DNA of 64,000 nt from an uncultured Kiritimatiellota bacterium. Its GTDB lineage: Bacteria; Verrucomicrobiota; Kiritimatiellia; RFP12; UBA1067. Of this stretch, positions 49,659 through 59,969 are shown piece after piece. The DNA lies in contig CAKTYZ010000016.1 of the NCBI GenBank assembly GCA_934635225.1, positions 11,196 through 75,195 on the forward strand, written 5' to 3'. The notes beneath the pieces are model-generated. The model did no database searches, had not been told where the DNA came from, and saw nothing but the letters and a program-made list of their open reading frames with translations. How positions within the stretch are numbered: position 1 is the first letter of the stretch; each line of letters starts with the position of its first letter. Made by a program: the position numbers and the translations under genes.

Positions 49659-50215
49659 CAGTCAAGGAGATCCGTCACCATGCCACGCGCAACACGCTGT
49701 GCGTTCCGCTTGTCCGTCAGCGTCTGAAGCACGACAAGCGCAAAGAGGAGCGCCGAACCTGGCGCTTGTCCCGTGATGACGTTGCCGTCCACGACAACGG
49801 GAACCGGCGACCATGGTCGGTCAAGCTCAAGCTGACACGTCGGATAGCACGTCATGTGCAAGCCGTCGCGCACCACGCCCGCCTCGACAAGAACCGTCGG
49901 CGCCGCGCAAATCGCGCAGAGCCAGCGTTCCTCCTCGTTCTGCCGCTGAAGACGGCGAATCAACGCATCCGAATTCTTGAGGTTCTCGGTCCCCTCGCCG
50001 CCGCCTGGCAGAACAATCGCGTCAAACTCGCCGCCCGCGACATCTTCGAAACGCGCATCGGCCTTCAAGACAACGCCATGCGCACTCGGGACTTCCAGTG
50101 AATTGTGAATCGAGGCCGTCACGACCTCGACCCCGCCACGGCGAAGGACGTCGATGATCGTCACGGCCTCGATGTCCTCGAAACCCCTTGCCAACGCCAT
50201 CAACGCCTTTGCCAT
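49658..50215 (-). CDS. DJ-1/PfpI family protein
   Basis: 185 residues. ALARGFEDIEAVTIIDVLRR near the start (with the acidic residue that pairs with the reactive Cys) and LCAICAAPTVLVEAG (nucleophile-elbow Cys near residue 105) are the DJ-1/YajL pattern. PGGGEGTENLKNSDAL is the usual following loop. Members act as chaperones, deglycases or oxidative-stress sensors; the activity here is not known. It lies 27 bases after the RRM gene and overlaps the ClC gene start. Confidence 0.88.
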   Translation of the reverse strand: MAKALMALARGFEDIEAVTIIDVLRRGGVEVVTASIHNSLEVPSAHGVVLKADARFEDVAGGEFDAIVLPGGGEGTENLKNSDALIRRLQRQNEEERWLCAICAAPTVLVEAGVVRDGLHMTCYPTCQLELDRPWSPVPVVVDGNVITGQAPGSALLFALVVLQTLTDKRNAQRVARGMVTDLLD

Positions 50216-50242
50216 GGCATTCTCCTTCCTTCTCGGACTTTC

Positions 50243-50725
50243 TCAAATGAGGTTCTTGGCCTCGTTGCACTTCATCTTGCGCCCCATGACTTCCTTGTCA
50301 TTCAGGGCTTCGCACGCCTTCTCGGCTTCCGCACGGTTCGGCATCTGGACGAAGCCGAAGCCCTTGGACTTGCCATTGAACTTGTTCGTGATGAGACGCG
50401 CCGAATTGACCGCACCGAACGCCTCGAACTCCTTGCGGAGCTGGTCTTCCGACATGTCATAGCTCAGATTGCCGACGTAGATCTCGACCGAGCCATCAGC
50501 CGGGGCCGGATGGGGCTTGCGCTTCTCGAACGGACGGTCCTCCTTCTTCTGCGATCTCTTCTCGCCTCCCTTCTTGCAGGACTTCTTCCCGCACGGGCTG
50601 CAGACCTTGCAGACAAGGCACATCACAATTGCGCCGAGGACAAACGCCGCGATGGCGAGCGCTGTCGCGGCGCAAGACGTCTGGCTGTTCTTGAACAGTT
50701 CAATTACACCATTCATGCAGTTCAT
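50243..50725 (-). CDS. Membrane-anchored RRM RNA-binding protein
   Basis: 160 residues. Residues 18-42 form one hydrophobic segment (TALAIAAFVLGAIVMCLVC), followed by a Cys- and Lys-rich linker (KVCSPCGKKSCKKGG). Residues 78-156 are an RNA-recognition motif: IYVGNLSYDM is RNP2 and KGFGFVQM is RNP1, with the aromatic residues present. Free bacterial RRM proteins are common in cyanobacteria and PVC bacteria, but a membrane anchor in front is unusual. It could tether mRNA at the membrane. An alternative is that translation starts later and the N-terminus is not made, but no internal ATG with a good ribosome-binding site is seen before the RRM. Confidence 0.85.
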   Translation of the reverse strand: MNCMNGVIELFKNSQTSCAATALAIAAFVLGAIVMCLVCKVCSPCGKKSCKKGGEKRSQKKEDRPFEKRKPHPAPADGSVEIYVGNLSYDMSEDQLRKEFEAFGAVNSARLITNKFNGKSKGFGFVQMPNRAEAEKACEALNDKEVMGRKMKCNEAKNLI

Positions 50726-50783
50726 GTTCTTTTTCTTTCCTGTTTCTCTTTCTCTGTTTTCTTGGGTTTCTTTCCTATCTTCC

Positions 50784-52769
<1,986 letters not shown>

Positions 52770-52820
52770 AATCTCTCCAGTCTACAATTCACCCGACTGC
52801 ACCTTGTCAAGTGTTTGGGT

Positions 52821-52829
52821 ATTATATCA
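52821..52829 (-). promoter_or_regulatory. Extended -10 promoter of rpoD
   Basis: The epmA stop codon TGA is directly followed by TATAAT (52826-52821), so GAAATATGATATAAT makes an extended -10 within the gene end. No clear -35. The leader to the rpoD ATG is about 45 bases. Confidence 0.6.
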
Positions 52830-53726
52830 TATTTCCGCGCGGACTGCTGAGATTTCGTGCGCGCCCGTCAGTACCATCACAAGGCGATCAATCCCCAGGG
52901 CAACCCCTGCCGCCGACCCGATGCGCGGCAACGCCATCAGGAAGTCCTCGTCCAGCGGATAGTCAGCCTCACCAAGCGCGTGACGATTCGCTTTCGCCGC
53001 CAAGAAACGCATTCGTTGCTCCGTCGCGTCGCAGAGTTCAGTAAAGCAGTTTGCCAGCTCCATGCCATCCCAATAGAACTCCCATCTTTCCGCTTCGGCA
53101 ACGGGGGACAGCCCCCGACAAGACGGGGGAAAAGATGCGTGAGTCGTCAATTTCGACAAAGCAGCGGCCTGGGGCGGATAGTTCATCAGAAAGACGCCCC
53201 CACCCAGAGACTTGATCGCAGGCTCAATCTTGGTCGCCATGTCAAAGTCAAAACGATCCTGATCCCAGTCTACCCATGGGTCCCAGCCGGCATACTTGAG
53301 GTAGGATTCACGCACCGTCAACCGCTGGGGACAGGTCCCAAGCACTGAGAGGGCCTTTCCCAGACCAAGGGTTTCGAGCAACGCCTCCAAGTCCGCCGCG
53401 ATGTCAAGATAGGTCGCGTTCTTGCGATACCATTCGATCATCGTGAATTCGGGATTGTGGCGCGAACCTCGCTCGCCTTCACGAAAGCACGGCCCGATCT
53501 GATAGATGCAATCCATTCCCGCCGCAAGCAATTTCTTCATCTGAAGCTCTGGCGACGCGCGCAGGTAGCCGCCGTCTCGACAGGGCGGACAGTCGATGTG
53601 CTCTTCCGGAGCCGGCGCGGGAATCCGCACCGCCGTCTCGACCTCGACAAAGCCGCGCGCATCGAAGAACGCACGAATCGCCCGGACGATCCGCGCCCGC
53701 TCAATCAGGACATTCACGTTTCTCAT
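52827..53726 (-). CDS. epmA: EF-P--(R)-beta-lysine ligase (EpmA/GenX type)
   Basis: 299 residues. It is a class II lysyl-tRNA synthetase paralogue without the anticodon-binding domain, which in E. coli adds lysine to elongation factor P. RARIVRAIRAFFDARGFVEVET opens the domain. YLRASPELQMKKLLAAG, IGPCFREGERGSRHNPEFTMIEWY (motif 2) and ALGIDRLVMVLTG (motif 3) are intact. Between residues about 205 and 222, HASFPPSCRGLSPVAEAERW contains an in-frame insertion with a C-rich palindrome at 53102-53117. The EF-P gene is not in the window. Confidence 0.9.
   Translation of the reverse strand: MRNVNVLIERARIVRAIRAFFDARGFVEVETAVRIPAPAPEEHIDCPPCRDGGYLRASPELQMKKLLAAGMDCIYQIGPCFREGERGSRHNPEFTMIEWYRKNATYLDIAADLEALLETLGLGKALSVLGTCPQRLTVRESYLKYAGWDPWVDWDQDRFDFDMATKIEPAIKSLGGGVFLMNYPPQAAALSKLTTHASFPPSCRGLSPVAEAERWEFYWDGMELANCFTELCDATEQRMRFLAAKANRHALGEADYPLDEDFLMALPRIGSAAGVALGIDRLVMVLTGAHEISAVRAEI
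53102..53117. repeat. CGGGGG...CCCCCG palindrome inserted in epmA
   Basis: CGGGGGACAGCCCCCG is followed by another ACGGGGG. It encodes FPPSCRGLSPV in a surface region of EpmA where homologues, as I recall them, run directly from the ATP-site loop to ERFE. It looks like a short palindromic element that inserted without breaking the frame. Confidence 0.5.
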
Positions 53727-53747
53727 GCCTTTTGCACTCAGCAGATG

Positions 53748-54554
53748 CTATTCGCGTGTTGTATCGCCACTCACACTTCTCGCGCCGCCGAACCTCTCTC
53801 TCAGCGCGTTCTCGACGGGCAGAATCGCACAGGCAACCGTGCCCGCACATTGAACGAGGCAAAATGTCATCAAAAGCAAGTGGAAATACCATTTCCGCCG
53901 CATCTTCCAGATCAGGAGCGCCGCAAGGCAAACCGACACGATCAAGGATATCCACCCGACACGCCAAGCCATCTGACCGAAACACGCCTGTGCGAAGTCC
54001 CACGTCTCCTGGCTCCGCATCGACAAGGCCGTGCGATAGCCATAGGATCCGTTGACGCTTCCAGCCGACATTCCATGCAAACCCAACCAGCCAATGACTA
54101 TGAAAGTGACAGGCGTAAGAAGCAGCCACGCGACACAGGCAATGACGGCAACACGCTCATACCGCTGCGGATTTTGACGCTTCTTGACCACATCATCTGT
54201 CGCGTCTGAACCAAACTTCCTTCTCAGGGCGTACTCGCAAAAGGCGAACACGGGCAAGATGCCAACCACGGGCTGAACTAAGACAAAATAGACCAAAGCC
54301 TCATTGAGACGAACATTCAAATGACGCAAAACAAGAATCGTCCCTATACACATCACCAACAACATCCAGCCGACTCGCCAACTGGCGCGGCCATAAACCT
54401 CTTGTGCGAATTTCCATGCCTCATCGCTTTGCATCGACAAGGCCGTGCGATAACCGCAAAAGGCATTCCGCCTGGCGGGATAGTGGCCCTGCTTCCACAG
54501 CCAGCCGAAGACGATGAACAGCCCCGGCACCAGAAAGATCAAAACCATGTGCAT
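53748..54554 (-). CDS. Membrane protein with two SdpI-like domains
   Basis: 268 residues from the ATG at 54554 (AGAGGAG six bases upstream). Two similar halves, about 1-125 and 133-255, each contain a membrane helix, a GYRTALSM(Q/R)S segment followed by W.FAQ and one or two more helices, and a CEYALRRKFG / VENALRERFG end. That is the SdpI pattern; in Bacillus SdpI confers immunity to a killing peptide and acts as a signalling membrane protein. Tandem duplication in one protein is notable. It lies between epmA and a methyltransferase gene, with no toxin gene near. Confidence 0.75.
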   Translation of the reverse strand: MHMVLIFLVPGLFIVFGWLWKQGHYPARRNAFCGYRTALSMQSDEAWKFAQEVYGRASWRVGWMLLVMCIGTILVLRHLNVRLNEALVYFVLVQPVVGILPVFAFCEYALRRKFGSDATDDVVKKRQNPQRYERVAVIACVAWLLLTPVTFIVIGWLGLHGMSAGSVNGSYGYRTALSMRSQETWDFAQACFGQMAWRVGWISLIVSVCLAALLIWKMRRKWYFHLLLMTFCLVQCAGTVACAILPVENALRERFGGARSVSGDTTRE

Positions 54555-54627
54555 ACCATTCTCCTCTCGCGCTGTCGGACCGACGGCCCGAATAGCTCAC
54601 GTTTGAGACACCCCATGGCCCGCTTTC

Positions 54628-55947
54628 TTATTCGTAGCGCTGGAAATACTTCAGCAGGTACTTTTCCAGCCGCGTCTCCAGCCACGGCGTCACGTGCCAG
54701 TAGTCCCGCAGGTTCAGGTATTCGCCGACGGGGCCGGGCTGGCCGGGTTTCACGCCATACTCGCACTTGAGCAGGATGTTGCGCGCCGTCGCCTCGGACG
54801 AGACGAACTCGATGACCTGCGTCTTGAAGCCGAGGACACGCAAAATCATCGCACGGAAAGAATCCGTCAGGATGTCGCACAACCGCTCACGCAAGATCGA
54901 CTGCCGCAGAAGTCCCGCAAAGGCGACAGAAGCGGGAATCGCCGTCCGCATCTCCTCCTTCCTCTCTCGTCCCTCTTCCTTGCCCAACACCTTCTGCAAT
55001 TCGTGCTGGCAGCACGGCGCGCTCAGGATATACTTGGCCTTCCACTCCACGCCCTTCGCGAGCGCCTCGTCTGTCGCCGTGTCGCACGCGTGGAGCGAGA
55101 CGACCATGTCGACGCGGGAGGCTTGAGGGATGGGGGAGGCGGGATGCGTGGCGAGGGCTTCGAGCGTCGTCTCGGTCAAGTCGGCCTCGACGAAGACGAC
55201 CTTGTCGGCGAGATCGAGCTGGGCAGCCATCTTCTGCGCGGCAGTGACGACATCCGCGCGGCGGTCGATGCCGACGACGCGCACATTCGGGAATTTCAGG
55301 ACCTCCGTAAGGTAATACCAGAGCGAGATCGTGAGATACGCCTTCCCGCAGCCGCAGTCAACGACCGTGAAGCACCTGGCAGATGCGGGGCTGTCCTCAT
55401 TTCTTCCTTCTTCCGCTCCCTCCACCGTCTCACCGACAACCTTCAGGAACTCGTTGACCTGATCGTACTTGCCGCGCATCGACGCGCGCACGCGCCCCTC
55501 ACCGTCCGTCAGGCCAATCGCCTTGAGCAGAGCCGCCGAATCGAAGCTTGTGAGCGGCAGCTTCTTCACGCGGTCGTGCGGCTGCACGGTCACGACGCGC
55601 GCCATTTCGGCGGAGCGCGAGACGTGCGCACGCCCCTTCTTCGTCACGCGGAGGTGAAGATCGCCCTTGGCCGTCATCAGGTGCAGGTCGCGTGCGCCAC
55701 GCTGGGCGAGAATCTCCTCCAGCCCCTCGGCCACCGCGTCTGCCGAGAGGTTCTTCACCTGCACCAGCCCGTCGTCCACCATCTCGGCCTGAAACTTCTT
55801 CGCGCCGCCAATCTCCACGGGACGAAGCGAGATCCGGAAGTTCTCGCCGTTGCGACGCACCGTCTGGACGAGTTTCATGAAACCCCCGCCCAGCACGCGG
55901 GCGCGAATCTCCTCCTTCAGTGTCGGCTCAAGTTCAAACCGTTCCAT
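54628..55947 (-). CDS. SAM-dependent methyltransferase (Methyltransf_32-like)
   Basis: 439 residues. The N-terminal 180 residues are a substrate-binding or RNA-binding-like region. Residues about 190-330 carry the class I fold with VVDCGCGKAYLTISLWYYL (motif I), VRVVGIDRRADVV, and VDMVVSLHACDTATDEAL, then APCCQHELQKVL. The CCQHEL segment is typical of the family of predicted methyltransferases related to eukaryotic GSTCD. The substrate is unknown; tRNA or rRNA is a reasonable guess because the gene is downstream of yidC and rnpA. It starts 13 bases after yidC. Confidence 0.8.
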   Translation of the reverse strand: MERFELEPTLKEEIRARVLGGGFMKLVQTVRRNGENFRISLRPVEIGGAKKFQAEMVDDGLVQVKNLSADAVAEGLEEILAQRGARDLHLMTAKGDLHLRVTKKGRAHVSRSAEMARVVTVQPHDRVKKLPLTSFDSAALLKAIGLTDGEGRVRASMRGKYDQVNEFLKVVGETVEGAEEGRNEDSPASARCFTVVDCGCGKAYLTISLWYYLTEVLKFPNVRVVGIDRRADVVTAAQKMAAQLDLADKVVFVEADLTETTLEALATHPASPIPQASRVDMVVSLHACDTATDEALAKGVEWKAKYILSAPCCQHELQKVLGKEEGRERKEEMRTAIPASVAFAGLLRQSILRERLCDILTDSFRAMILRVLGFKTQVIEFVSSEATARNILLKCEYGVKPGQPGPVGEYLNLRDYWHVTPWLETRLEKYLLKYFQRYE

Positions 55948-55959
55948 TTTCGACGTTCC

Positions 55960-57693
55960 TTACGCATGACGGCGCATCTGCCGCGTCGTCTGGGGCGGGT
56001 CGATGACTTCCGGCATCACGGCCTCGTTCTTCTTCGCGGTCTGACGGCGGATGATCCACATCTGCACGATCGAAAAGAGATTCGAGAGGAACCAGTAGAG
56101 CGAAAGCGCGGACGGGAAGGAGTAAAACATGACGAGCATCATGATCGGCATGAAGACCATCATCATCCGCTGCTGGCTCTTGTCGCCCGCTGACGGCGTG
56201 AATGCGCTTTGGAGGCCTGTGGTCAGCGCCATCAGGATCGGCAGGATGTTGAGGCCGCCAAACGGCAAATACGCCGCGAACAGCCCTTCTGGCTCCGAGA
56301 GGTCGGCAATCCAGAGGAACGGCGCATAGCGAAGCTCGACCGCCGAACGCAGGACGTTGAAGAGCGCGATGAAGACGGGAATCTGAATCAGCATCGGCAG
56401 ACACGAGCTCATCGGATTCACCTTTGCCTCGCGATAGAGCGCCCATGTCTCCTGTTGAAGTCGTTGCGGATTGTCCTTGAACTTCTTCTGAATCTCCTTC
56501 ATCTTCGGCTGGATTTCCTGCATCTTCTTCATGCCCACAGTCGATTTGTGGGTCAACGGCCAGAAGAGGATGCGCACGAGAATCGTCAACAGAATGATCG
56601 CGACGCCGAAGTTCGGAATCCATGAATTGAAGAGATTCAAGACCCAGACGAGCGGATAGCAGAGCCATCGCCACATGCCGAACTCCATCACGTCGCGCAT
56701 GCCCAGATTCCAAAGAAGCGCTTGTTTCTTCGGCCCGACGAAGAAGCGAAGCTGGCGCTTGGCCTCGTCCTTGTAGTTTGCCGTCACGGACACGCTCTCG
56801 GGACGATAGTCCGCCACTTTCATGTCACGCGTGACCGTTGCCGTGAAGCCGTCCGCCGGCTGGGCATCGCGCCCCACGAGTGCCGTCACGAAGAAGCGGT
56901 TCTTGATCGCAATCCACGTCTGGAGGCCCGGATATGTCACCTCCGTCTTCTCCGGCATCCCCGCCGCGCTCTTCGAGCCGCTGCAACCGCCCGCAAGTCC
57001 GCCGACGAGGTAGGGCTTCAGGGGCGAGTCATCGTCACCATGATGGACGACGCCCGGCTTGCCCTTCCCCGCGTCCACCGCCCACGAATCGACGGAGAGC
57101 AGGTCGTTCTTCGAGTCCCCCATGCGCATCGCGCCAAGCGAAACCGCGCCCGAAATGCCAGCATCGTCAAAGAGAATGCAATAGTCATCCGCCAGCTCAA
57201 TCGTACGCGACGCCGCGCCCCTGCGGAAAGCCGCCGTCTTGCCGTCTTGCCGGACGACTTCAAACGCCGCGACGGGGCCTGTCCCCGCGCCGAGCGGCGC
57301 ATCGGAGAAATCCAGCGTGACGGCCGGATTCGTCTCGGAAACCGCCCCGCGGTCCTTCGCATACTTCTTCAGCGTGACTTTCTTGACGACCGCGCCCCAT
57401 GTCGAGAGTTCGAGCTTCACGTCGTCGTTTTCCAGCGTGACGATCTTCTCGGGGACAGACGGAAGCGTTTGCTTCGCTTCCTCCTCCGCTTTCACCTCGG
57501 AAGCCTCAATGACCGCAGGCGCTGGCGCGACCGCCGAAGCCACCGCATTCGTGACGGCCGCCTGCTCAGCCGTCACCGCCGCCTGTTCGGCCGCGAGCTT
57601 CGCGCGTTCCTTGGCTTTGCCCATCTCACCGTAAATGTACCAAGCGAGCACTGCGCCCAACAAAAGGCATATGATCTTTTCTGACTTATTCAT
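55960..57693 (-). CDS. yidC: Membrane protein insertase YidC
   Basis: 577 residues. Residue 7-20 is the first membrane helix, 60-330 is the periplasmic beta-sandwich (ITLENDDVKLELSTWGAVV-like) preceded by an Ala-rich linker, and 350-560 is the conserved insertase core with five helices. The core contains PLTHKSTVGMKKMQEIQPKM and SCLPMLIQIPVFIALFNVLR. It inserts inner-membrane proteins with or without SecYEG. It is downstream of yidD and rnpA, the usual order rpmH-rnpA-yidD-yidC of many bacteria. Confidence 0.96.
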   Translation of the reverse strand: MNKSEKIICLLLGAVLAWYIYGEMGKAKERAKLAAEQAAVTAEQAAVTNAVASAVAPAPAVIEASEVKAEEEAKQTLPSVPEKIVTLENDDVKLELSTWGAVVKKVTLKKYAKDRGAVSETNPAVTLDFSDAPLGAGTGPVAAFEVVRQDGKTAAFRRGAASRTIELADDYCILFDDAGISGAVSLGAMRMGDSKNDLLSVDSWAVDAGKGKPGVVHHGDDDSPLKPYLVGGLAGGCSGSKSAAGMPEKTEVTYPGLQTWIAIKNRFFVTALVGRDAQPADGFTATVTRDMKVADYRPESVSVTANYKDEAKRQLRFFVGPKKQALLWNLGMRDVMEFGMWRWLCYPLVWVLNLFNSWIPNFGVAIILLTILVRILFWPLTHKSTVGMKKMQEIQPKMKEIQKKFKDNPQRLQQETWALYREAKVNPMSSCLPMLIQIPVFIALFNVLRSAVELRYAPFLWIADLSEPEGLFAAYLPFGGLNILPILMALTTGLQSAFTPSAGDKSQQRMMMVFMPIMMLVMFYSFPSALSLYWFLSNLFSIVQMWIIRRQTAKKNEAVMPEVIDPPQTTRQMRRHA

Positions 57694-57735
57694 GTTCTCT
57701 TTCTTCTTTCAATTTCAAATCTCTCCGCTTCGATC

Positions 57736-57981
57736 TCAAGACTCCTGCGGAATTCGCCACGTCCCTTTCGGCGGCACCGGATCATACCCTTTCGCGCCAA
57801 ACGGATGGCAACGAAGGATCCGCCAGCAACCCAAGAGCGTTCCTTTCAGCGCACCGTGAACTTGAAGGGCTTCGATCATATAGTCGGAACAGCTCGGCGT
57901 GAACCGGCAACAATCACCGAACAGGGGGCTGAGAACGACCTGATACGCGCGAACAAACACGACGAAGATCTTCGACAACAT
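57736..57981 (-). CDS. yidD: Membrane protein insertion efficiency factor YidD
   Basis: 81 residues from the ATG at 57981. FVRAYQVVLSPLFGDCCRFTPSCSDY and the following ALQVHGALKGTLLGCWRILRC form the signature, with all conserved Cys, and YDPVPPKG near the end. It helps YidC insert membrane proteins. The start lies 68 bases inside the rnpA end, a longer overlap than usual. Confidence 0.92.
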   Translation of the reverse strand: MLSKIFVVFVRAYQVVLSPLFGDCCRFTPSCSDYMIEALQVHGALKGTLLGCWRILRCHPFGAKGYDPVPPKGTWRIPQES

Positions 57982-58267
57982 CCTGAACTTTCTTCCCCTT
58001 GAGGAACGAACGCCCAATCAGGATCCATTCCGTCTTCTCCGGGACCGCGTTTTCCTTCGCCAAGAGCCGATAGGCCTCGCGCATCAGGCGCTTGGCCCGA
58101 TTGCGGTCTACCGCATCGTGAAAACTCTTTCTGGAAACAACGACGCCGGCCTTCCGGTCGGCGTCTTCTGCCGAAAGATACCACGCGACAAGGAGACGCC
58201 CCTTCAAGGAACGTCCCCGGTCGAAGATACGCTTGTACCTCGCACCGGGGAGCCGCGTGGACATCAT
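57914..58267 (-). CDS. rnpA: RNase P protein component
   Basis: 117 residues from the ATG at 58267, with AAGGG five bases upstream. YKRIFDRGRSLKGRLLVAWYL is the N-terminal sheet, and NRAKRLMREAYRLL (the RNR motif) contacts the RNA subunit and the tRNA 5' leader. It pairs with the RNA encoded by rnpB at 26960-27356. It is eight bases downstream of rpmH and overlaps yidD by 68 bases. Confidence 0.95.
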   Translation of the reverse strand: MMSTRLPGARYKRIFDRGRSLKGRLLVAWYLSAEDADRKAGVVVSRKSFHDAVDRNRAKRLMREAYRLLAKENAVPEKTEWILIGRSFLKGKKVQDVVEDLRRVCSRVSGRSQPPVR

Positions 58268-58275
58268 CCGTGCCC

Positions 58276-58413
58276 TTAGACCTGCGTCAGGCACTTGCGG
58301 CCCTTCGCACGACGGGCCGCGAGAATCTTGCGCCCGCCCTTCGTCGCCTTGCGCGCACGATAGCCGATTTTCCTTTTCCGCTTGATCTTCGACGGCTGCC
58401 ATGTCATCTTCAT
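58276..58413 (-). CDS. rpmH: 50S ribosomal protein L34
   Basis: 45 residues: MKMTWQPSKIKRKRKIGYRA, then RKATKGGRKILAARRAKGRK and CLTQV. TWQPSK.KR.R..G.RAR and the Lys/Arg content identify L34. The AAAGGA ribosome-binding site is ten bases upstream. It is transcribed between tRNA-Met and rnpA. Confidence 0.95.
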   Translation of the reverse strand: MKMTWQPSKIKRKRKIGYRARKATKGGRKILAARRAKGRKCLTQV

Positions 58414-58438
58414 CGTCTTTTATTCCTTTCAAAAGTGG

Positions 58439-58514
58439 TGGTGGCGAGAAAGGGGATCGAACCCTTGACCTTAGGCTTATGAGTCCTGCGCTCTACCAAC
58501 TGAGCTATCTCGCC
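58439..58514 (-). tRNA. tRNA-Met (CAT), elongator type
   Basis: 76 bases with encoded CCA. Acceptor GGCGAGA pairs with TCTCGCC, D-arm AGCTCAGTTGGTAGAGC, anticodon loop CTCATAA, and T-arm GGTTCGATCCC. The acceptor pairs fully at position 1-72, so it is not an initiator tRNA. The anticodon stem has A opposite G next to the loop, which is slightly irregular. It precedes rpmH in the same direction. Confidence 0.93.
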
Positions 58515-58534
58515 AATTAAGCCAACGGACGCGT

Positions 58535-58564
58535 AGTTTATCAAAAACCGCCGCTCAAAGTCAA
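58535..58564 (-). promoter_or_regulatory. Promoter of the tRNA-Met/rpmH/rnpA/yidDC unit
   Basis: TTGACT (58564-58559), an 18-base spacer, TAAACT (58540-58535) with an extended TGA, 20 bases before the tRNA 5' end. No second promoter is obvious before rpmH. Confidence 0.65.
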
Positions 58565-58569
58565 TACCC

Positions 58570-58594
58570 CCTCGTGCAAACATTGGCCACGAGG
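58570..58594 (-). terminator. Hairpin after the COG3014-like gene
   Basis: CCTCGTG and CACGAGG are perfect inverted repeats around an 11-base loop, 34 bases after the stop at 58629. There is no U run, so termination is uncertain. A second smaller hairpin (TGTCC/GGACA) lies between. Confidence 0.4.
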
Positions 58595-58628
58595 CCTCAT
58601 GTCCGTCACCATGGACAGGCCTAAGGGA

Positions 58629-59969
58629 CTACAGCGAGAGGACGGCCGTCCTGAAGAGTGCGCCAGAATCCGCAATCCAGACGAGTTTCACATCATCCGC
58701 GCCGAGGGTGATCGGCACGGTGACCGTGCGCCCGTTCACCGTAACGCCAATCTGATAAGATCCGGGGACCATCGCGTCTTCCGACCAGACCTGCTGCCCA
58801 TCCGGAAGCGAAACCCAACTGCGCGTATCGGCGCGGCGAATCGCCGAAACGACCGCATTTGCCGCGAAGACGGCAAGTTGCGCATATTCGTTCCCCGCCG
58901 CGTTGACAGCCGTCTGAGCGCCCGCCTGAACCGCCGCGCGGGTGATGTTGCGAATGACGATGCCCGGCAACCGTTCGCTTAGATCGCGCGCGGCAAGCGC
59001 ACGGATGTCCAGCGCCGGCGTCGCCGCGACGAGGTTTGTCAGCCCCGAGATCGCCACGCGGTTCGGCTGATACGCCGTCTTGTCCCCGTACGTGGGGATG
59101 TCAATCGACATCGCCGTGTAGATCGGCACGGGAATCTTCAACGACTCGCGCTGCGGCACAAGCCCCTCTTCGTAGAGCACAAGCAGTTTTGCGCGCCCGC
59201 GTTCGGGCGTGCGCACACCTCGATCAGCCCGCGCGGTCGCCGAGACGAAGACGGGATTGTCGGGACGGCATGCCGCCGCCTTGCGATACGACTGCGCGGC
59301 CATCTCCATCTCGCCGTCCGACTCGAACAGCGCACCCGTCAGCCACCAAAGGACGGGGTTCTCCCACGAATTGCGCGTCGATGCCATCATCTCCTGCAAG
59401 GCGGCTGATTCGTTGGCGCAGATGCCCGCACCCGCTGACGTCGCCTGTGCGTCCGACGATGCGGAGGACTTCTCCAGGTCTTCGCCGTATGTCTTCGCCA
59501 GACTGTCCTGAATGTAGACGGCCAGACGCGCATCCACCAACGCGTCTTCGCGCTTGCCGTCCATCAGCTCGGCAAGGATACCGTAGCCAAGCGCCAGATT
59601 GATCTCATACGGCGCAAGGTAATAGTCACGCGTCCGATCATCGGTCACCGTGGCCGCAAGCAGCGCGTTGCCGACATCTCCCAGCTTGATGTCAGGCGTA
59701 TTCTCCTTGCGGTCCACGGCGGAGTCTATGGCCGCGCGAAACCACTGCTCGGCCTTTCCCGCGTCACCCGCAAGAAGCGCAAGGCGTCCGGCCTCCACTG
59801 TGCCGAGATTCTTGGAGTAGGTCGAATTTATCGCCAAGTCCTCGCCCCACGCAACGGCGGCAGCGGGCGTTCCCGCACGAATCGCCTCCCGCGCCGCACG
59901 CGCGTCCTCCTCGACCGAGACGCACCCCGCGAACACGGCAAGGGCAAGGACAAAAGAAAGGCGGCTCAC
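58629..59969 (-). CDS. COG3014-like lipoprotein with TPR-type helices
   Basis: 446 residues with a lipoprotein signal (FVLALAVFAGCVS, Cys near residue 16). The first 250 residues are helical repeats that read like TPRs (AGKAEQWFRAAIDSAV, MEMAAQSYRKAAACRPDN). PYEINLALGYGILAEL and GRAKLLVLYEEGLVPQRES followed by a beta-rich C-terminal domain are the COG3014 pattern. In other Gram-negative bacteria this protein sits with YcfL- and LpoB-like proteins, as here, and is thought to act on the outer face of the cell wall. The start overlaps the LpoB-like stop by four bases. Confidence 0.75.
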   Translation of the reverse strand: MSRLSFVLALAVFAGCVSVEEDARAAREAIRAGTPAAAVAWGEDLAINSTYSKNLGTVEAGRLALLAGDAGKAEQWFRAAIDSAVDRKENTPDIKLGDVGNALLAATVTDDRTRDYYLAPYEINLALGYGILAELMDGKREDALVDARLAVYIQDSLAKTYGEDLEKSSASSDAQATSAGAGICANESAALQEMMASTRNSWENPVLWWLTGALFESDGEMEMAAQSYRKAAACRPDNPVFVSATARADRGVRTPERGRAKLLVLYEEGLVPQRESLKIPVPIYTAMSIDIPTYGDKTAYQPNRVAISGLTNLVAATPALDIRALAARDLSERLPGIVIRNITRAAVQAGAQTAVNAAGNEYAQLAVFAANAVVSAIRRADTRSWVSLPDGQQVWSEDAMVPGSYQIGVTVNGRTVTVPITLGADDVKLVWIADSGALFRTAVLSL

